A stretch of 64,000 nucleotides of DNA from assembly GCF_033568475.1 (NCBI RefSeq), contig NC_133123.1, forward strand, positions 139,950,062 to 140,014,061. The letters run 5' to 3'. The translations under genes and the position numbers were made by a program. Source of the DNA: Henckelia pumila. Lineage: Eukaryota; Streptophyta; Magnoliopsida; Lamiales; Gesneriaceae. Within the stretch, counting starts at the first letter, position 1, and each line of letters starts with the position of its first letter. The notes below the pieces were generated by a model, which was given only the letters and a program-made list of their open reading frames with translations, was not told the DNA's origin and searched no databases. This document shows, in pieces, positions 14,891 through 25,195 of the stretch.

Positions 14891-16241
14891 AAGAGAATCC
14901 TCCAACGGCTACTTTATTTTATTTATTTATTTATTTATTGCCTTTTTTTTTTTTTCTTCTTTTTGTGTGTGAGTCTCTTTGGTATACGGTATACCAACTT
15001 TATATATATTGGATTTCTGAGAAATAGGAGTGGAACTTGCAAAATTCATGTCACGAGTATTATTTTTTTATTTTTTATTTTTACAATTTCTTTGTGTAGT
15101 CTGAAAATTCATTGATCAACATCTTGAGACGATTGTAAATAAATATATAGTTCAATATTTTAAAGATGGATGAAGTATGTTTGATCATATTTGGAAAAAA
15201 AAATTGAGACTTTAATGTGAGCAGGCGTTGAATTATTTAACTTTAAATATTAGATTATATTTGGAAATAAGTACAATATATTGGGAAAATTGCATGTAAA
15301 CTTAGATTGATAATTTGAGTAATAAAATATTAAATGTAGTGGAAAATGTGAACTAAATGAGCTTAAATAAATATATTATATGTAAAGTAATTAAAAAAAT
15401 GGTCTATTTGTTTATCCAACATATAAATTTGACTTAGGGAGAAAAGATTAGTAATTTTCATGGTGGTCGGTTGACGCACGGGATATATATATATATATAT
15501 ATATTCCCGAGTCTTTGATATTAAACGGTGTAGGGCGGCAACCGCCGGTGCAATTGTGACCGTAGGATCTTACGAATCATTTTCAAGATGTAGCCGTTGT
15601 GCCCGTGAGGACTGTCGATCTTCCTCGATATACGTGGATATGGACTTTTGGATAAATCAGGGCCGTACACGTCTTTGGTTGCCCTCTCGTGGAAGGAATG
15701 GGGTTATAGCTTAGGTAGCTACGGATTTTTTAAAACAAAAATTGTAAGTTTTACAGGTCGGTCAAACATATTTAATTTTCCGATTAATCAATATATATAT
15801 ATATATATTATATATAATTATGACAAAAACTTCTATCAAACGGTCTCAAGAGTCATTTTTTTAGACGGATCTCTTATATGAGTTTTCAATTAAAAAGTAT
15901 TATATTTTATGCCAAAAATATTACTTATTATTATAAATATAGGTAGGATTGACCCATATCTCGAATGAAACCGTTTCACATAAATATTACTCATATATTA
16001 TATACATCACCATGCATGCACAAACATGATATGATTGCCACATTTGTTCCTTATTAATTAATATTAATATCATATACGCATGGCACCAGCTCAATTGACG
16101 TCAAATTTTACAAGAAAAAAATAAGATTTTTTAGATGATACATTTCATAAAATGTAACATCAACATTAAATGTTTTTAAGATCTTAAAAAAAGATTTTAA
16201 AAAAAAACAAGATGAGCGTATGCATGATCGGATAACATTAA
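14891..16241. other. Intergenic DNA left of the retrotransposon nest
   Basis: AT-rich sequence with (AT)n runs at about 15483-15504 (flanked by GGGA and TTCCC, so able to fold back) and about 15790-15815. A diverged dispersed repeat is listed separately. The last five bases (16237-16241, ATTAA) are the left target duplication of the large gypsy element. Confidence 0.55.
15826..15985. repeat. Diverged short dispersed repeat with ACGGTCTCA-type ends
   Basis: The left part carries ACGGTCTCA and GACGGATCTCTTAT; the right part carries GGTAGGATTGACCCAT and ends GAAACCGTTTCAC. This matches, with many changes, a short non-coding repeat I recall as widespread in asterid genomes with inverted GAGACGGTCTCAC-like ends. 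I cannot tell a MITE from a SINE remnant here and see no clear target duplication. Confidence 0.4.
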
Positions 16242-17868
16242 TGATATCCTAGTCCCGGTGGGGTGGTTCACCCGGGAGGAGGATAAGTAGCAGAGATGCC
16301 TCTCTTCTCGTGACAGCGGAGCAGGTCCTAGCCCGACTATCTTTAAGAAGTGTGATGGTGTCCCGGTGAGATATCCCGGGTGCCTAGAACCCGGGGTAGG
16401 GTATAATCTGGAGGAGTGATATCCTAGTCCCGGCGGGGTGGTTCACCCGGGAGGAGGATAAGTAGCAGGGACGCCTCTCTTCTCGGGACAGCGGAGCAGG
16501 TCCTAACCCGACTATCTTTAGGAAGTGTGGTGGTGTCCCGATGGAATATCCCGGGTGGCTAAAACCCGGGTAGGGTACCCGAGCCTGAGGCCTGGGAAGC
16601 CATGGAGATCCCGGGTGGTTGAAAGAGGCCCGGATAAAAACAGGGGAGCCAGGAATCTAGGAATAACCCTTAGGAGGGTAGAAAAGGAAGGAAAGTGGGT
16701 GGGGCCCGAGCTTTTTTGTCACGCCCCGCTCCCGGGTCGGGTGACATCGCCGTTGCTTTCAAATAAAATTCGAAAACAACCAGACTCTTAGTACAGAATT
16801 TAACTAAAACCAGTCTATTTCATAGATAAAATCCAAAATATATGTACAACTCAAAATTTCCAAATTTGGAATAAACTTTGCGGAAATGTCTTACAACTTA
16901 AAAATCAGTATAATAACTATAAAATCTCAAAACTATCTTCATCACCATCTTCAAGACATGACTTTTCTCGATTTCTTGATCAACTCGATCTTCATTCCTA
17001 TCTGAGGAGGAAAGTAAGGGGTGAGTGTTTTGAAAAACACTCAGCAAGTGGGGGCCGAACGATCATATCAAAAATACATATATATAGATATATTCATTTG
17101 AGAAAACTTATACTTGGATTTCAAGCATGTCATATTTCAAAACATATCATCTAATAACATGTCTCATCATAACTTAACATAAACATCATCATCATAACAA
17201 AATCAACATGATTTATATATTTTGGCCAGACACTGAAATTCTTCTCATTAATCGTGGCTAACTGATCAGTTCCCTATATGTAATCCCTCTAAGGGGTGAG
17301 GTCATTTGTCAGTTATTCTTACCCACCGCATCAGGGCCATAACATAGCATAGTTCGAAAATTCTCTTTCCACTTTTAATTTGAGTCATAATAGTGCCAAA
17401 ACATACTTATAACAAATCTTATCAAGAATAAGAATTACATAGCAAAATTCGAAAGAATATCATGAATGATCGAAATTTTAAATCATACATAATATTTTAA
17501 AACATAAGCCCACTTACCGTTTAGATAAGTACGAAAATCAACAGACAAAACTTGGATCGAAAATTCCAAAGACATTTCTCGAAAATCAAAATTGATAAAC
17601 TTTCGAAAATTCCAAATTGGCTTCCTCAAGGGTCGGTAGATTATTGGACAATCTCTTGCACTAATTCCTCCAATTTCCTAGGCCACAACCTTCGAAATCA
17701 TGGGAAGATTAGTAACTCTAATTGCTAGCTTAATCTTCTTTTAAAAAAAACTAAAGAAAGTGGACCTACCTTGAAATCTCAAAATTCGAAGAGCAAAAGT
17801 GGCGTGAATCTTCTGACACAATAAGAAATTCTGCACTCTTCGAAAATAAAAAAAAAAATAGTGGGAAC

Positions 17869-18150
17869 TGTTGAAAATATATATAAATATATATTATTAT
17901 TTATTGTTGAATGTTGAAGGTTGAAAGTTGAAAATTGAGTTGTAAAATATTGAAAATTAGTGTGTGATGATGTAATTAATGATGTATTAATTTTTGACTA
18001 ATCTCCAATTGAGATCTATAAATAGGTCTCTCCATTTGTGTAGAAAAACACAATTGTGAAGAGAGAAAAATTTTATAAAGTGTAGAATTTGATAAATTTT
18101 GAGTTTTTGAGTTTTTACTTTTTACCGTAAATTTTTACTTTTTCACAACA
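17869..18150 (+). repeat. 5' LTR of the copia element
   Basis: 282 bp, identical to 23992-24273 except for one base. Contains CTATAAATAG at about 18017-18026, a good TATA box. Confidence 0.95.
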
Positions 18151-18279
18151 CGTTATCAGCACGATCGCTCGAAGGTTCTCTATATTTTCCGACGCTCCAA
18201 AATACAAGAAGAAGTCAAAAATATTCAACAAGTAAGAATTTTTATTTTACTGTTTATATATTTTTATTGTGTATATATT

Positions 18280-18735
18280 AATATATAATATCATGTTATG
18301 AAAAAATAAGTTTTTTTCAAAACTTGTTATAAATCCTGGGAGGATGTTAAGACGACATCCCACACTCCCGGTAAGGGATACGACAAGTATAAAAGCCTCT
18401 AAGGTTTTTAAACAATAACGTGATATATATTTATTATGTATATATATATTAACTATATTAATATATAATTTCATGTTATTATATAAAAGGTTGTCTATGA
18501 CACTGACCTTATAATAACGTGATATGATATATATTATTGTGTATTTATATACTAACCATATTTGTATAATCTCATGTTATTATATAAAAGGTTGTCTACG
18601 ACACCGATCTTATAATAATGTGATATGATATACTATACCTGACTTTATACTAACTATATTGGTATAATTTCACAACATTATATAAAAGGCTGTCTACGAC
18701 ACTGACCTTATAATAATGTGATATGATATACATAA
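18280..18735 (+). repeat. Tandem repeats in the untranslated leader of the copia element
   Basis: Three well-matched units carry TATAAAAGG, TTGTCTA(T/C)GACAC and TTATAATAA(T/C)GTGATATGATAT, around 18475, 18580 and 18690. They are spaced at about 100-115 bp. A more diverged unit precedes them. They lie between the primer-binding site and gag. Confidence 0.75.
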
Positions 18736-19148
18736 TTATTTAATTATGATTATCATTATATGCATTACATGATTATCACGAATTTTTATTCAACACATAC
18801 TCAATTTTTTCTTTACCCCCAACGGTCACAAACGGTAACAAAACGGCTAGTTTTTGCCCTATAAATATGTTCACTCAAACTCATTTTCAATCACACCAAA
18901 TTCATTCTTTCTCTCAAAATATTTTATCCTCGGTTTTTTCGAAGATGGAGATGATGACATTTATAAGGATATTTTTCATAACGACTATGATCATCATGCT
19001 CACGAGTCTTTTACTCACCAGCGATTTTCCAACACATATTTTTTCTCTATTTGTATACGCACTTGTAATTTACGTTCTTCCATTATTTTGTATTGTCATA
19101 TTTATGGAAATTAACTAATAAAATGCATTGTTATTTTCTAGTACCACC

Positions 19149-20189
19149 ATGTCGAACTTGGCGAAACTCGAATTCATTGCACTTGATATAACCGGAAAGA
19201 ATTATATGCCATGGACCCTCGATGTAGAAATGCATCTCGAGTCATTGGGTCTTAACGAAACTATCAAAGAAAATAACATATCATCCTCACAAGATAAAGC
19301 AAAAGCGATGATATTTTTACGCAGACATCTTGATGAGGGGTTGAAATGTGAATATTTGACTGAAAAAGACCCAATGATTTTGTGGAAAGGGTTAAAAGAA
19401 CGTTTTGAGCATATACGAGAAGTTATACTTCCGACCGCACGAGATGAATGGAATACTTTAAGATTCCAAGATTTTAAAAAGGTGAGTGATTATAATTCTG
19501 CGATGTATCGAATTGTCTCACAGCTGAAATTTTGTGGGCATAATATTACTGAGATGGAAATGCTTGAAAAGACATTTTCTACATTCCACGCATCAAATAT
19601 AACTCTACAACAGCAATATAGAGTGCGTGGATTTTCAAGATACTCAGAACTCATCGCATGTTTACTCGTGGCGGAAAAGAATAATGAATTGCTCATGAGA
19701 AATCATCAGTCCAGACCTACTGGTTCAACGGCATTTCCTGAAGCAAATGTCGTAAGTAAAAATGAAAACCAAAATCAAAGATATAGACAAGATTTTGGTC
19801 AAGGTCGTGGACGAGGACGTGGGCGTGGACGTGGGAGTAGAAATGATCGCGGTCGTGGTCGAGGCCGTGGATTTGAAAATAAAAGAGATAGTTATTTCAA
19901 TAACTCATCTCAAAGGAACGTCACGAACCACCCACAAAAGAGGCATCATGATAATACGGGTGAAAATGAAAATCATCCAAAAAGAACTGAGAGTGTTTGT
20001 TATAGATGTGGCACTCCAGGACATTGGTCAAGAACTTGTCGAGCCCCTGAGCATCTGTGTAAGCTCTATAAAGATTCAATAAAGGGGAAAGAAAAAGAGA
20101 CCAATTTTACTGAAAACATTGACCATACAAGTGGTTCAATGAATTTAGATGCTGCCTACTTTTTGAATGATTTCGAAGATATTGATTAA
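19149..20189 (+). CDS. Copia gag protein
   Basis: 346-aa capsid-type protein forming the virus-like particle. It starts MSNLAKLEFIALDITGKNY at the ATG at 19149 (the first ATG of the frame). The N-terminal two thirds resemble the UBN2/gag region of plant copia elements, with a YMPWTLDVEMHL motif. A long RG-rich basic stretch follows, then a CCHC zinc knuckle CYRCGTPGHWSRTC, the nucleic-acid-binding part. Open throughout. Confidence 0.92.
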   Translation: MSNLAKLEFIALDITGKNYMPWTLDVEMHLESLGLNETIKENNISSSQDKAKAMIFLRRHLDEGLKCEYLTEKDPMILWKGLKERFEHIREVILPTARDEWNTLRFQDFKKVSDYNSAMYRIVSQLKFCGHNITEMEMLEKTFSTFHASNITLQQQYRVRGFSRYSELIACLLVAEKNNELLMRNHQSRPTGSTAFPEANVVSKNENQNQRYRQDFGQGRGRGRGRGRGSRNDRGRGRGRGFENKRDSYFNNSSQRNVTNHPQKRHHDNTGENENHPKRTESVCYRCGTPGHWSRTCRAPEHLCKLYKDSIKGKEKETNFTENIDHTSGSMNLDAAYFLNDFEDID

Positions 20190-20349
20190 ATGTACTGGTG
20201 GGAAAAGAATGTAACAATGTAATTTTTATATTATAAAACATATTATATTTTGCATGTATTGTTTTATTCTGCAATTAAATTGTAACATATTATAATTTGC
20301 ATGTATCTTTCTTAATTCATTTTATTGCATATTGTTTTTGAAGATCATT

Positions 20350-23300
20350 ATGGAAAATGCTATGATCAAATATGGAAATAATGCACTGGAAGTTTGCATA
20401 CCAGATAGTGGTACAACGCACACTATCCTCAGAAATGAAAAATATTTCTTGGAATTAAAACCAACAAAAACAATGGTGAATACAATATCAGGTCCTGTAG
20501 ACTTGATTGAAGGATGTGGCAAAGCACAATTTTTGTTACCTAATGGTACAAAATTTTTGATAAATAGTGCTTTATATTCACCACGATCACAAAGAAATTT
20601 GTTGAGTTTTAATGATATATATTCTCATGGTTATGATACGGAAACAATAACCGAAGGAAATGAGAAATATATGTGTCTTACTACATATAAATCAGGAAAG
20701 AAATATGTAGTTGAGAAATTATCAATGCTCCCTACTGGATTGCATTATACACATATAAGTCCAATCGAATCAAATATGGTTATTGGAAATTCTTCAATAA
20801 TAACAAATTGGCATGATCGATTGGGACATCCTGGTTCAATAATGATGCGAAGGATTATAGAAAATACAAGTGGTCATCCACTGAAAGACCAGAAGATCTT
20901 TCAGAATAATAAGTTTCAGTGTAAGGCATGTTCTCTGGGGAAACTTATTATAAGACCATCACCAGCTAAAATCCAAAAGGAATCACCCATATTTCTTGAA
21001 CGTATTCAAGGTGATATTTGTGGGCCAATTCATCCACCATGTGGACCATTTCGATACTTTATGGTATTGATCGATGCCTCTAGCAGATGGTCACATGTAT
21101 GTTTATTGTCCACTCGGAATGTGGCATTTGCAAAATTGATGGCTCAAATAATAAAATTGCGGAATCAATTTCCCGAATATACGATCAAGAAAATAAGACT
21201 TGATAATGCTGGAGAATTTACTTCCCAGACTTTTAACGACTATTGTATGTCGATGGAAATTACTGTTGAACATCCTGTAGCTCATGTTCATACACAAAAT
21301 GGATTAGCTGAATCATTGATTAAACGTCTGCAGTTGATTGCTAGACCAATGATTATGAGAACGAAACTCCCTATTTCTATATGGGGACATGCAATTTTAC
21401 ATGCTGCTGCATTGATTCGCATCAGGCCAAGTGCATATCATAAACACTCCCCATTGCAGCTTGTATTTGGCAAAGAACCAGATATTTCTCATTTGAGAAT
21501 TTTTGGATGTATGGTATATGTGCCTATTGCACCACCTCAAAGAACAAAAATGGGACCTCAAAGAAAGAATGGTATTTATATCGGCTATGATAGTCCATCA
21601 ATCATTAGATATCTTGAGGCTCAGACAGGCGATGTGTTTACAGCACGGTTTGCTGATTGTCATTTTGATGAAAATAACTTCCCAATGTTAGGGGGAGAAA
21701 AGAAACACATCGAAAAAGAAATCACATGGTATGTACCATCATTATTACATTTGGATCCTAGAACTAAACAATGTGATAAAGATGTACAGCAAATTGTGCA
21801 TTTGCAAAGAATAGCAAATCAAATGCCAAATGCATTTGCAGAAACAAAAGGGGTAACAAAATCATATATACCTGCTGTAAATGCCCCTGCTCGAGTTGAA
21901 ATTCCAAAGAAACAAAATGAAGACATTCATGATGTCATAAAACGCCTGAAGCGTGGAAGGCCAATCGGTTCAAAGGATAAAAATCCTCGGAAAAGAAAAT
22001 ACATAGAGAAAAATGATGATCAGAAAATAGAAAATGGTGTTCCAGAAGAAACACACGATGATGAAAATATTTTTTCAGAACCACAAACTGACGAGAATCA
22101 TGAAATCTCTATCAATTATATTAATACTGGAAAAATATGGAACCGAAAGAATGTACAAGATATTGATGAGATATTTTCGTACAATGTGGCATGTGACATC
22201 GTAAATGAAGATAATGAACCAAAATCTTTTGGTGAATGCAAAACTCGAAAGGATTGGTCAAAATGGAAAGATGCCATCCAGGTTGAATTAAATTCGCCAA
22301 ATAAACGTAGTGTTTTTGGACCTATAGTCCTTACACCTAAAGGTGTTAAACCTGTTGGGTACAAATGGGTTTTTATTCGAAAGAGAAATGAGAAAAATGA
22401 AATAGTGAGATATAAAGCTCGACTTGTTGCACAAGGTTTTTCTCAAAGACCTGGAATTGATTATGAAAAAACATATTCTCCTGTTATGGATGCAATTACG
22501 TTTCGGTATTTGATCAGTTTAGCAGTGTCTGAAAACTTGGACATGCGTCTAATGGATGTTGTTACAGCTTATTTATACGGATCACTTGATAGTGATATAT
22601 ACATGAAAATCCCTGAAGGATTTAAGATGCTAGAAGCACAAAGTTCAGAACCCAGAGAATTTTATTCTGTGAAATTACAAAGATCATTGTATGGGTTAAA
22701 GCAATCCGGCCGAATGTGGTATAATCGGCTAAGTGAACACTTGATGAAAAAGGGATATGTAAATGATCCAATATGCCCTTGTGTTTTCATCAAGAAAACA
22801 ACATCGGGATGCGTGATTATTGCTGTATATGTTGATGATTTAAACATCATTGGAACGAATAAAGAAATTCAAGAAGTGATGTTATACTTGAAAGAAGAAT
22901 TTGAAATGAAAGACCTTGGAAAAACCAAGTATTGTCTTGGTTTACAAATTGAACAAAAAGAATGTGGAATTTTTGTTCACCAGTCTAATTATACAGAGAA
23001 GGTCCTTAAACGTTTCAATATGGATCAATCAAATCCTTTAAGTACTCCAATGGTTGTCAGATCATTGAATATAGAAAAGGATCCATTTCGTCCATGTGAA
23101 GATGATGAAGTTGTTCTTGGTCCTGAAGTACCATATCTAAGTGTCATTGGTGCCCTTATGTATCTTGCAAATTGCACTAGACCAGACATATCTTTTGCAG
23201 TAAATTTATTGGCAAGATTCAGTTCATGTCCAACGAAGAGGCACTGGAACGGAATTAAACATATATTCCGTTATTTACGAGGAACGACGGATTTGGGACT

Positions 23301-23826
23301 TTTGTATCCAAAAGATACAAATCAGAGAATAATTGGTTATGCTGATGCTGGATACTTATCTGATCCACATAAGGCACGTTCCCAAACCGGATATGTATTT
23401 ACTCGTGGAGGCACTGCAATCTCTTGGCGATCACAGAAACAAACACTTGTTACAACTTCATCAAATCATGCCGAGATTATTGCACTACATGAAGCAAGCC
23501 GTGAATGTGTCTGGCTTAAATCAATGACTCGGCATATCCAAACTTCTTGCAGATTATCAGTGGACAAGAATCCAATCACACTGTATGAAGATAATGCCGC
23601 ATGTGTTGCCCAAATGAAAGAAGGATACATCAAAAGTGACAGAACTAAACATATTCCTCCTAAATTCTTTGCATACACTCAAGAGCTGGAGAAGAATAAA
23701 GATATTGATATCTGTTACATTCAATCAAGTGAGAACTCATCCGATCTCTTCACAAAGGCACTTCCCACGGCGATATTCAGAAAACACATTTATAATATTG
23801 GGATGCGCAATCTACGAAATATGTGA
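20350..23826 (+). CDS. Copia pol polyprotein (protease, integrase, reverse transcriptase, RNase H)
   Basis: About 1158 aa, uninterrupted. The order is protease (PDSGTTHT near the N-terminus), GAG-pre-integrase with HDRLGHPG, integrase core (GDICGP, RLDNAGEF, NGLAESLIKR), reverse transcriptase (KARLVAQGFSQRPG, VYVDDLNIIG) and RNase H (YADAGYLSD, LYEDNAACVA). It lies in a different frame from gag, with its own ATG. The family makes these enzymes to copy RNA to DNA and integrate it. The intact frame fits the near-identical LTRs. Confidence 0.93.
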   Translation: MENAMIKYGNNALEVCIPDSGTTHTILRNEKYFLELKPTKTMVNTISGPVDLIEGCGKAQFLLPNGTKFLINSALYSPRSQRNLLSFNDIYSHGYDTETITEGNEKYMCLTTYKSGKKYVVEKLSMLPTGLHYTHISPIESNMVIGNSSIITNWHDRLGHPGSIMMRRIIENTSGHPLKDQKIFQNNKFQCKACSLGKLIIRPSPAKIQKESPIFLERIQGDICGPIHPPCGPFRYFMVLIDASSRWSHVCLLSTRNVAFAKLMAQIIKLRNQFPEYTIKKIRLDNAGEFTSQTFNDYCMSMEITVEHPVAHVHTQNGLAESLIKRLQLIARPMIMRTKLPISIWGHAILHAAALIRIRPSAYHKHSPLQLVFGKEPDISHLRIFGCMVYVPIAPPQRTKMGPQRKNGIYIGYDSPSIIRYLEAQTGDVFTARFADCHFDENNFPMLGGEKKHIEKEITWYVPSLLHLDPRTKQCDKDVQQIVHLQRIANQMPNAFAETKGVTKSYIPAVNAPARVEIPKKQNEDIHDVIKRLKRGRPIGSKDKNPRKRKYIEKNDDQKIENGVPEETHDDENIFSEPQTDENHEISINYINTGKIWNRKNVQDIDEIFSYNVACDIVNEDNEPKSFGECKTRKDWSKWKDAIQVELNSPNKRSVFGPIVLTPKGVKPVGYKWVFIRKRNEKNEIVRYKARLVAQGFSQRPGIDYEKTYSPVMDAITFRYLISLAVSENLDMRLMDVVTAYLYGSLDSDIYMKIPEGFKMLEAQSSEPREFYSVKLQRSLYGLKQSGRMWYNRLSEHLMKKGYVNDPICPCVFIKKTTSGCVIIAVYVDDLNIIGTNKEIQEVMLYLKEEFEMKDLGKTKYCLGLQIEQKECGIFVHQSNYTEKVLKRFNMDQSNPLSTPMVVRSLNIEKDPFRPCEDDEVVLGPEVPYLSVIGALMYLANCTRPDISFAVNLLARFSSCPTKRHWNGIKHIFRYLRGTTDLGLLYPKDTNQRIIGYADAGYLSDPHKARSQTGYVFTRGGTAISWRSQKQTLVTTSSNHAEIIALHEASRECVWLKSMTRHIQTSCRLSVDKNPITLYEDNAACVAQMKEGYIKSDRTKHIPPKFFAYTQELEKNKDIDICYIQSSENSSDLFTKALPTAIFRKHIYNIGMRNLRNM

Positions 23827-23991
23827 AGAATCATTCATGTTGACATCAGGGGGAGTTTACGTGGCTGCACTCTTTTTTCCTTACTATGGTTTTTGTCCCA
23901 ATGGGTTTTTCCTAGTAAGGTTTTTAACGAGGCAGTATACAACACGTAATGGAGATAGTCATTCTATCATGATCATCATCACAAGGGGGAG

Positions 23992-24273
23992 TGTTGAAAA
24001 TATATATAAATATATATTATTATTTATTGTTGAATGTTGAAGGTTGAAAGTTGAAAATTGAGTTGTAAAATATTGAAAATTAGTGTGTGATGATGTAATT
24101 AATGATGTATTAATTTTTGACTAATCTCCAATTGAGATCTATAAATAGGTCTCTCCATTTGTGTAAAAAAACACAATTGTGAAGAGAGAAAAATTTTATA
24201 AAGTGTAGAATTTGATAAATTTTGAGTTTTTGAGTTTTTACTTTTTACCGTAAATTTTTACTTTTTCACAACA
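23992..24273 (+). repeat. 3' LTR of the copia element
   Basis: 282 bp, preceded by the polypurine tract at 23981-23991 and followed by the GGAAC target duplication. Confidence 0.95.
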
Positions 24274-24925
24274 GGAACATAATTTTGGCTTGCATGAATA
24301 TTGAAACGAAGGAGTCGGCTGCTTGCACTTAAAATAGGATAAAAGTCAGCCTTGATCTCACGTATCAGGAAAAGAAAATTTCAGATTTTTAGTCCTTAAT
24401 TTGATTGCCAAATAAAGGTTGATTTCATGAACAAAAATCCCGATCATCAGATCTTGGAAAAGGTAAGAGTACAATTTGCATAATTTGAGAGATCCTTTCA
24501 TAAATGGTGTAGACTTGTAAACCAAGTTCCGGGTTTTACATTTTCTATTCTTAGGGCCAGGGAACGGCTACGTTTACTTAGAGTATGTCAGGTCCAAAAC
24601 ACAGACCAAATCATTATTAACCACGTGCCAGCGGGATGGGCTCTTTCTGGAAGTGACGGGGTGTCTAAATCACACGTGAAAAACATCCCATCCTCCTGCA
24701 GGCTGTCAGTAAACCCATACCCAATAATCATTAAGGACCCGGGCGGGCGACTATAAAAAGAAACCTAAGGAGAATCTCTCAGGGAATGATGATAATTCCG
24801 CACACACTCACTCTCTTAGATATCCGTATAAAATTCCATTTCCGAAGGGATAAGACATTCATCTATCTTCGGCACCCGGGTCCCCTGTCCATCGTCCGGG
24901 TACTCATTTTATGATTATCGCATCA

Positions 24926-24943
24926 TTGGCGCCGTCCGTGGAA
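24926..24943 (+). other. Primer-binding site of the outer gypsy element
   Basis: TTGGCGCCGTCCGTGG follows the 5' LTR end directly. A TGGCGCCGTCxGTGG word is the usual primer-binding site in plant Tat/Athila-type gypsy elements. I do not name the tRNA. Confidence 0.7.
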
Positions 24944-25195
24944 AAGTGAGTTCAAGGCGTAGATATGACCATCATTGATGATCCAGAAAGCTCTAATCGA
25001 GCAGTGGCCGCAATTCAAGAACAAATGAATGCTATGGTGGACGCTGCTGTACAAAGAATCATGGCAGTACATCAAGAAGGAGGAAAGGATGGCCAAGGAA
25101 AGGAGAAGGAAAAAGGAGTAGAAGGAGAAAGAGAACAGGAGGCGAGACCCGAAAAAGAGAAGAGCAAAGGCATACACTTGGAAGAGGAGGGAAAC

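Larger units (their letters stand above)
17869..24273 (+). mobile_element. Ty1/copia retrotransposon, young and apparently whole
   Basis: 282-bp LTRs (17869-18150 and 23992-24273) start TGTTGAAAAT and end CACAACA. Target duplication GGAAC is at 17864-17868 and 24274-24278. After the 5' LTR comes CGTTATCAGCACG (primer-binding region). Before the 3' LTR is the polypurine tract ACAAGGGGGAG. Order of domains is gag, protease, integrase, reverse transcriptase, RNase H, the copia order. The two LTRs differ at one position that I can find, implying an insertion age of roughly 0.1-0.3 million years. I cannot assign the copia lineage with confidence. Confidence 0.95.
16717..24540 (-). mobile_element. 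Solo gypsy LTR inserted in the 5' LTR, itself hit by a copia element
   Basis: Starts TGTCACGCCCCG and ends GGGTTTTACA, a TG...CA structure. On the minus strand it reads TGTAAAACCC...CGGGGCGTGACA, as in plant chromovirus (Tekay/Del-like) LTRs. It is non-coding and, without the copia element, about 1.4 kb long, with no second LTR or internal region. That is what unequal recombination between two LTRs leaves. Flanking T-runs (4-5 bp) are compatible with a target duplication but too simple to prove it; comparison with the intact 3' LTR of the host element fixes the insertion point. Confidence 0.72.
16242..24925 (+). repeat. 5' LTR of the outer gypsy element, split by a nested insertion
   Basis: LTR sequence is present at 16242-16716 and 24541-24925; the rest is inserted DNA. 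The pieces add up to about 855 bp, matching the 3' LTR at 59323-60178. The left part is a tandem duplication: units starting TGATATCCTAG at 16242 and 16418 give a period of about 176 bp. The end ...GCATCA abuts the primer-binding site. Confidence 0.9.

Noticed and set aside
15480-15508. Terminator-like hairpin GGGA(AT)nTTCCC
   Set aside because: A simple AT microsatellite with short flanking complementarity; no transcript is known to end here.
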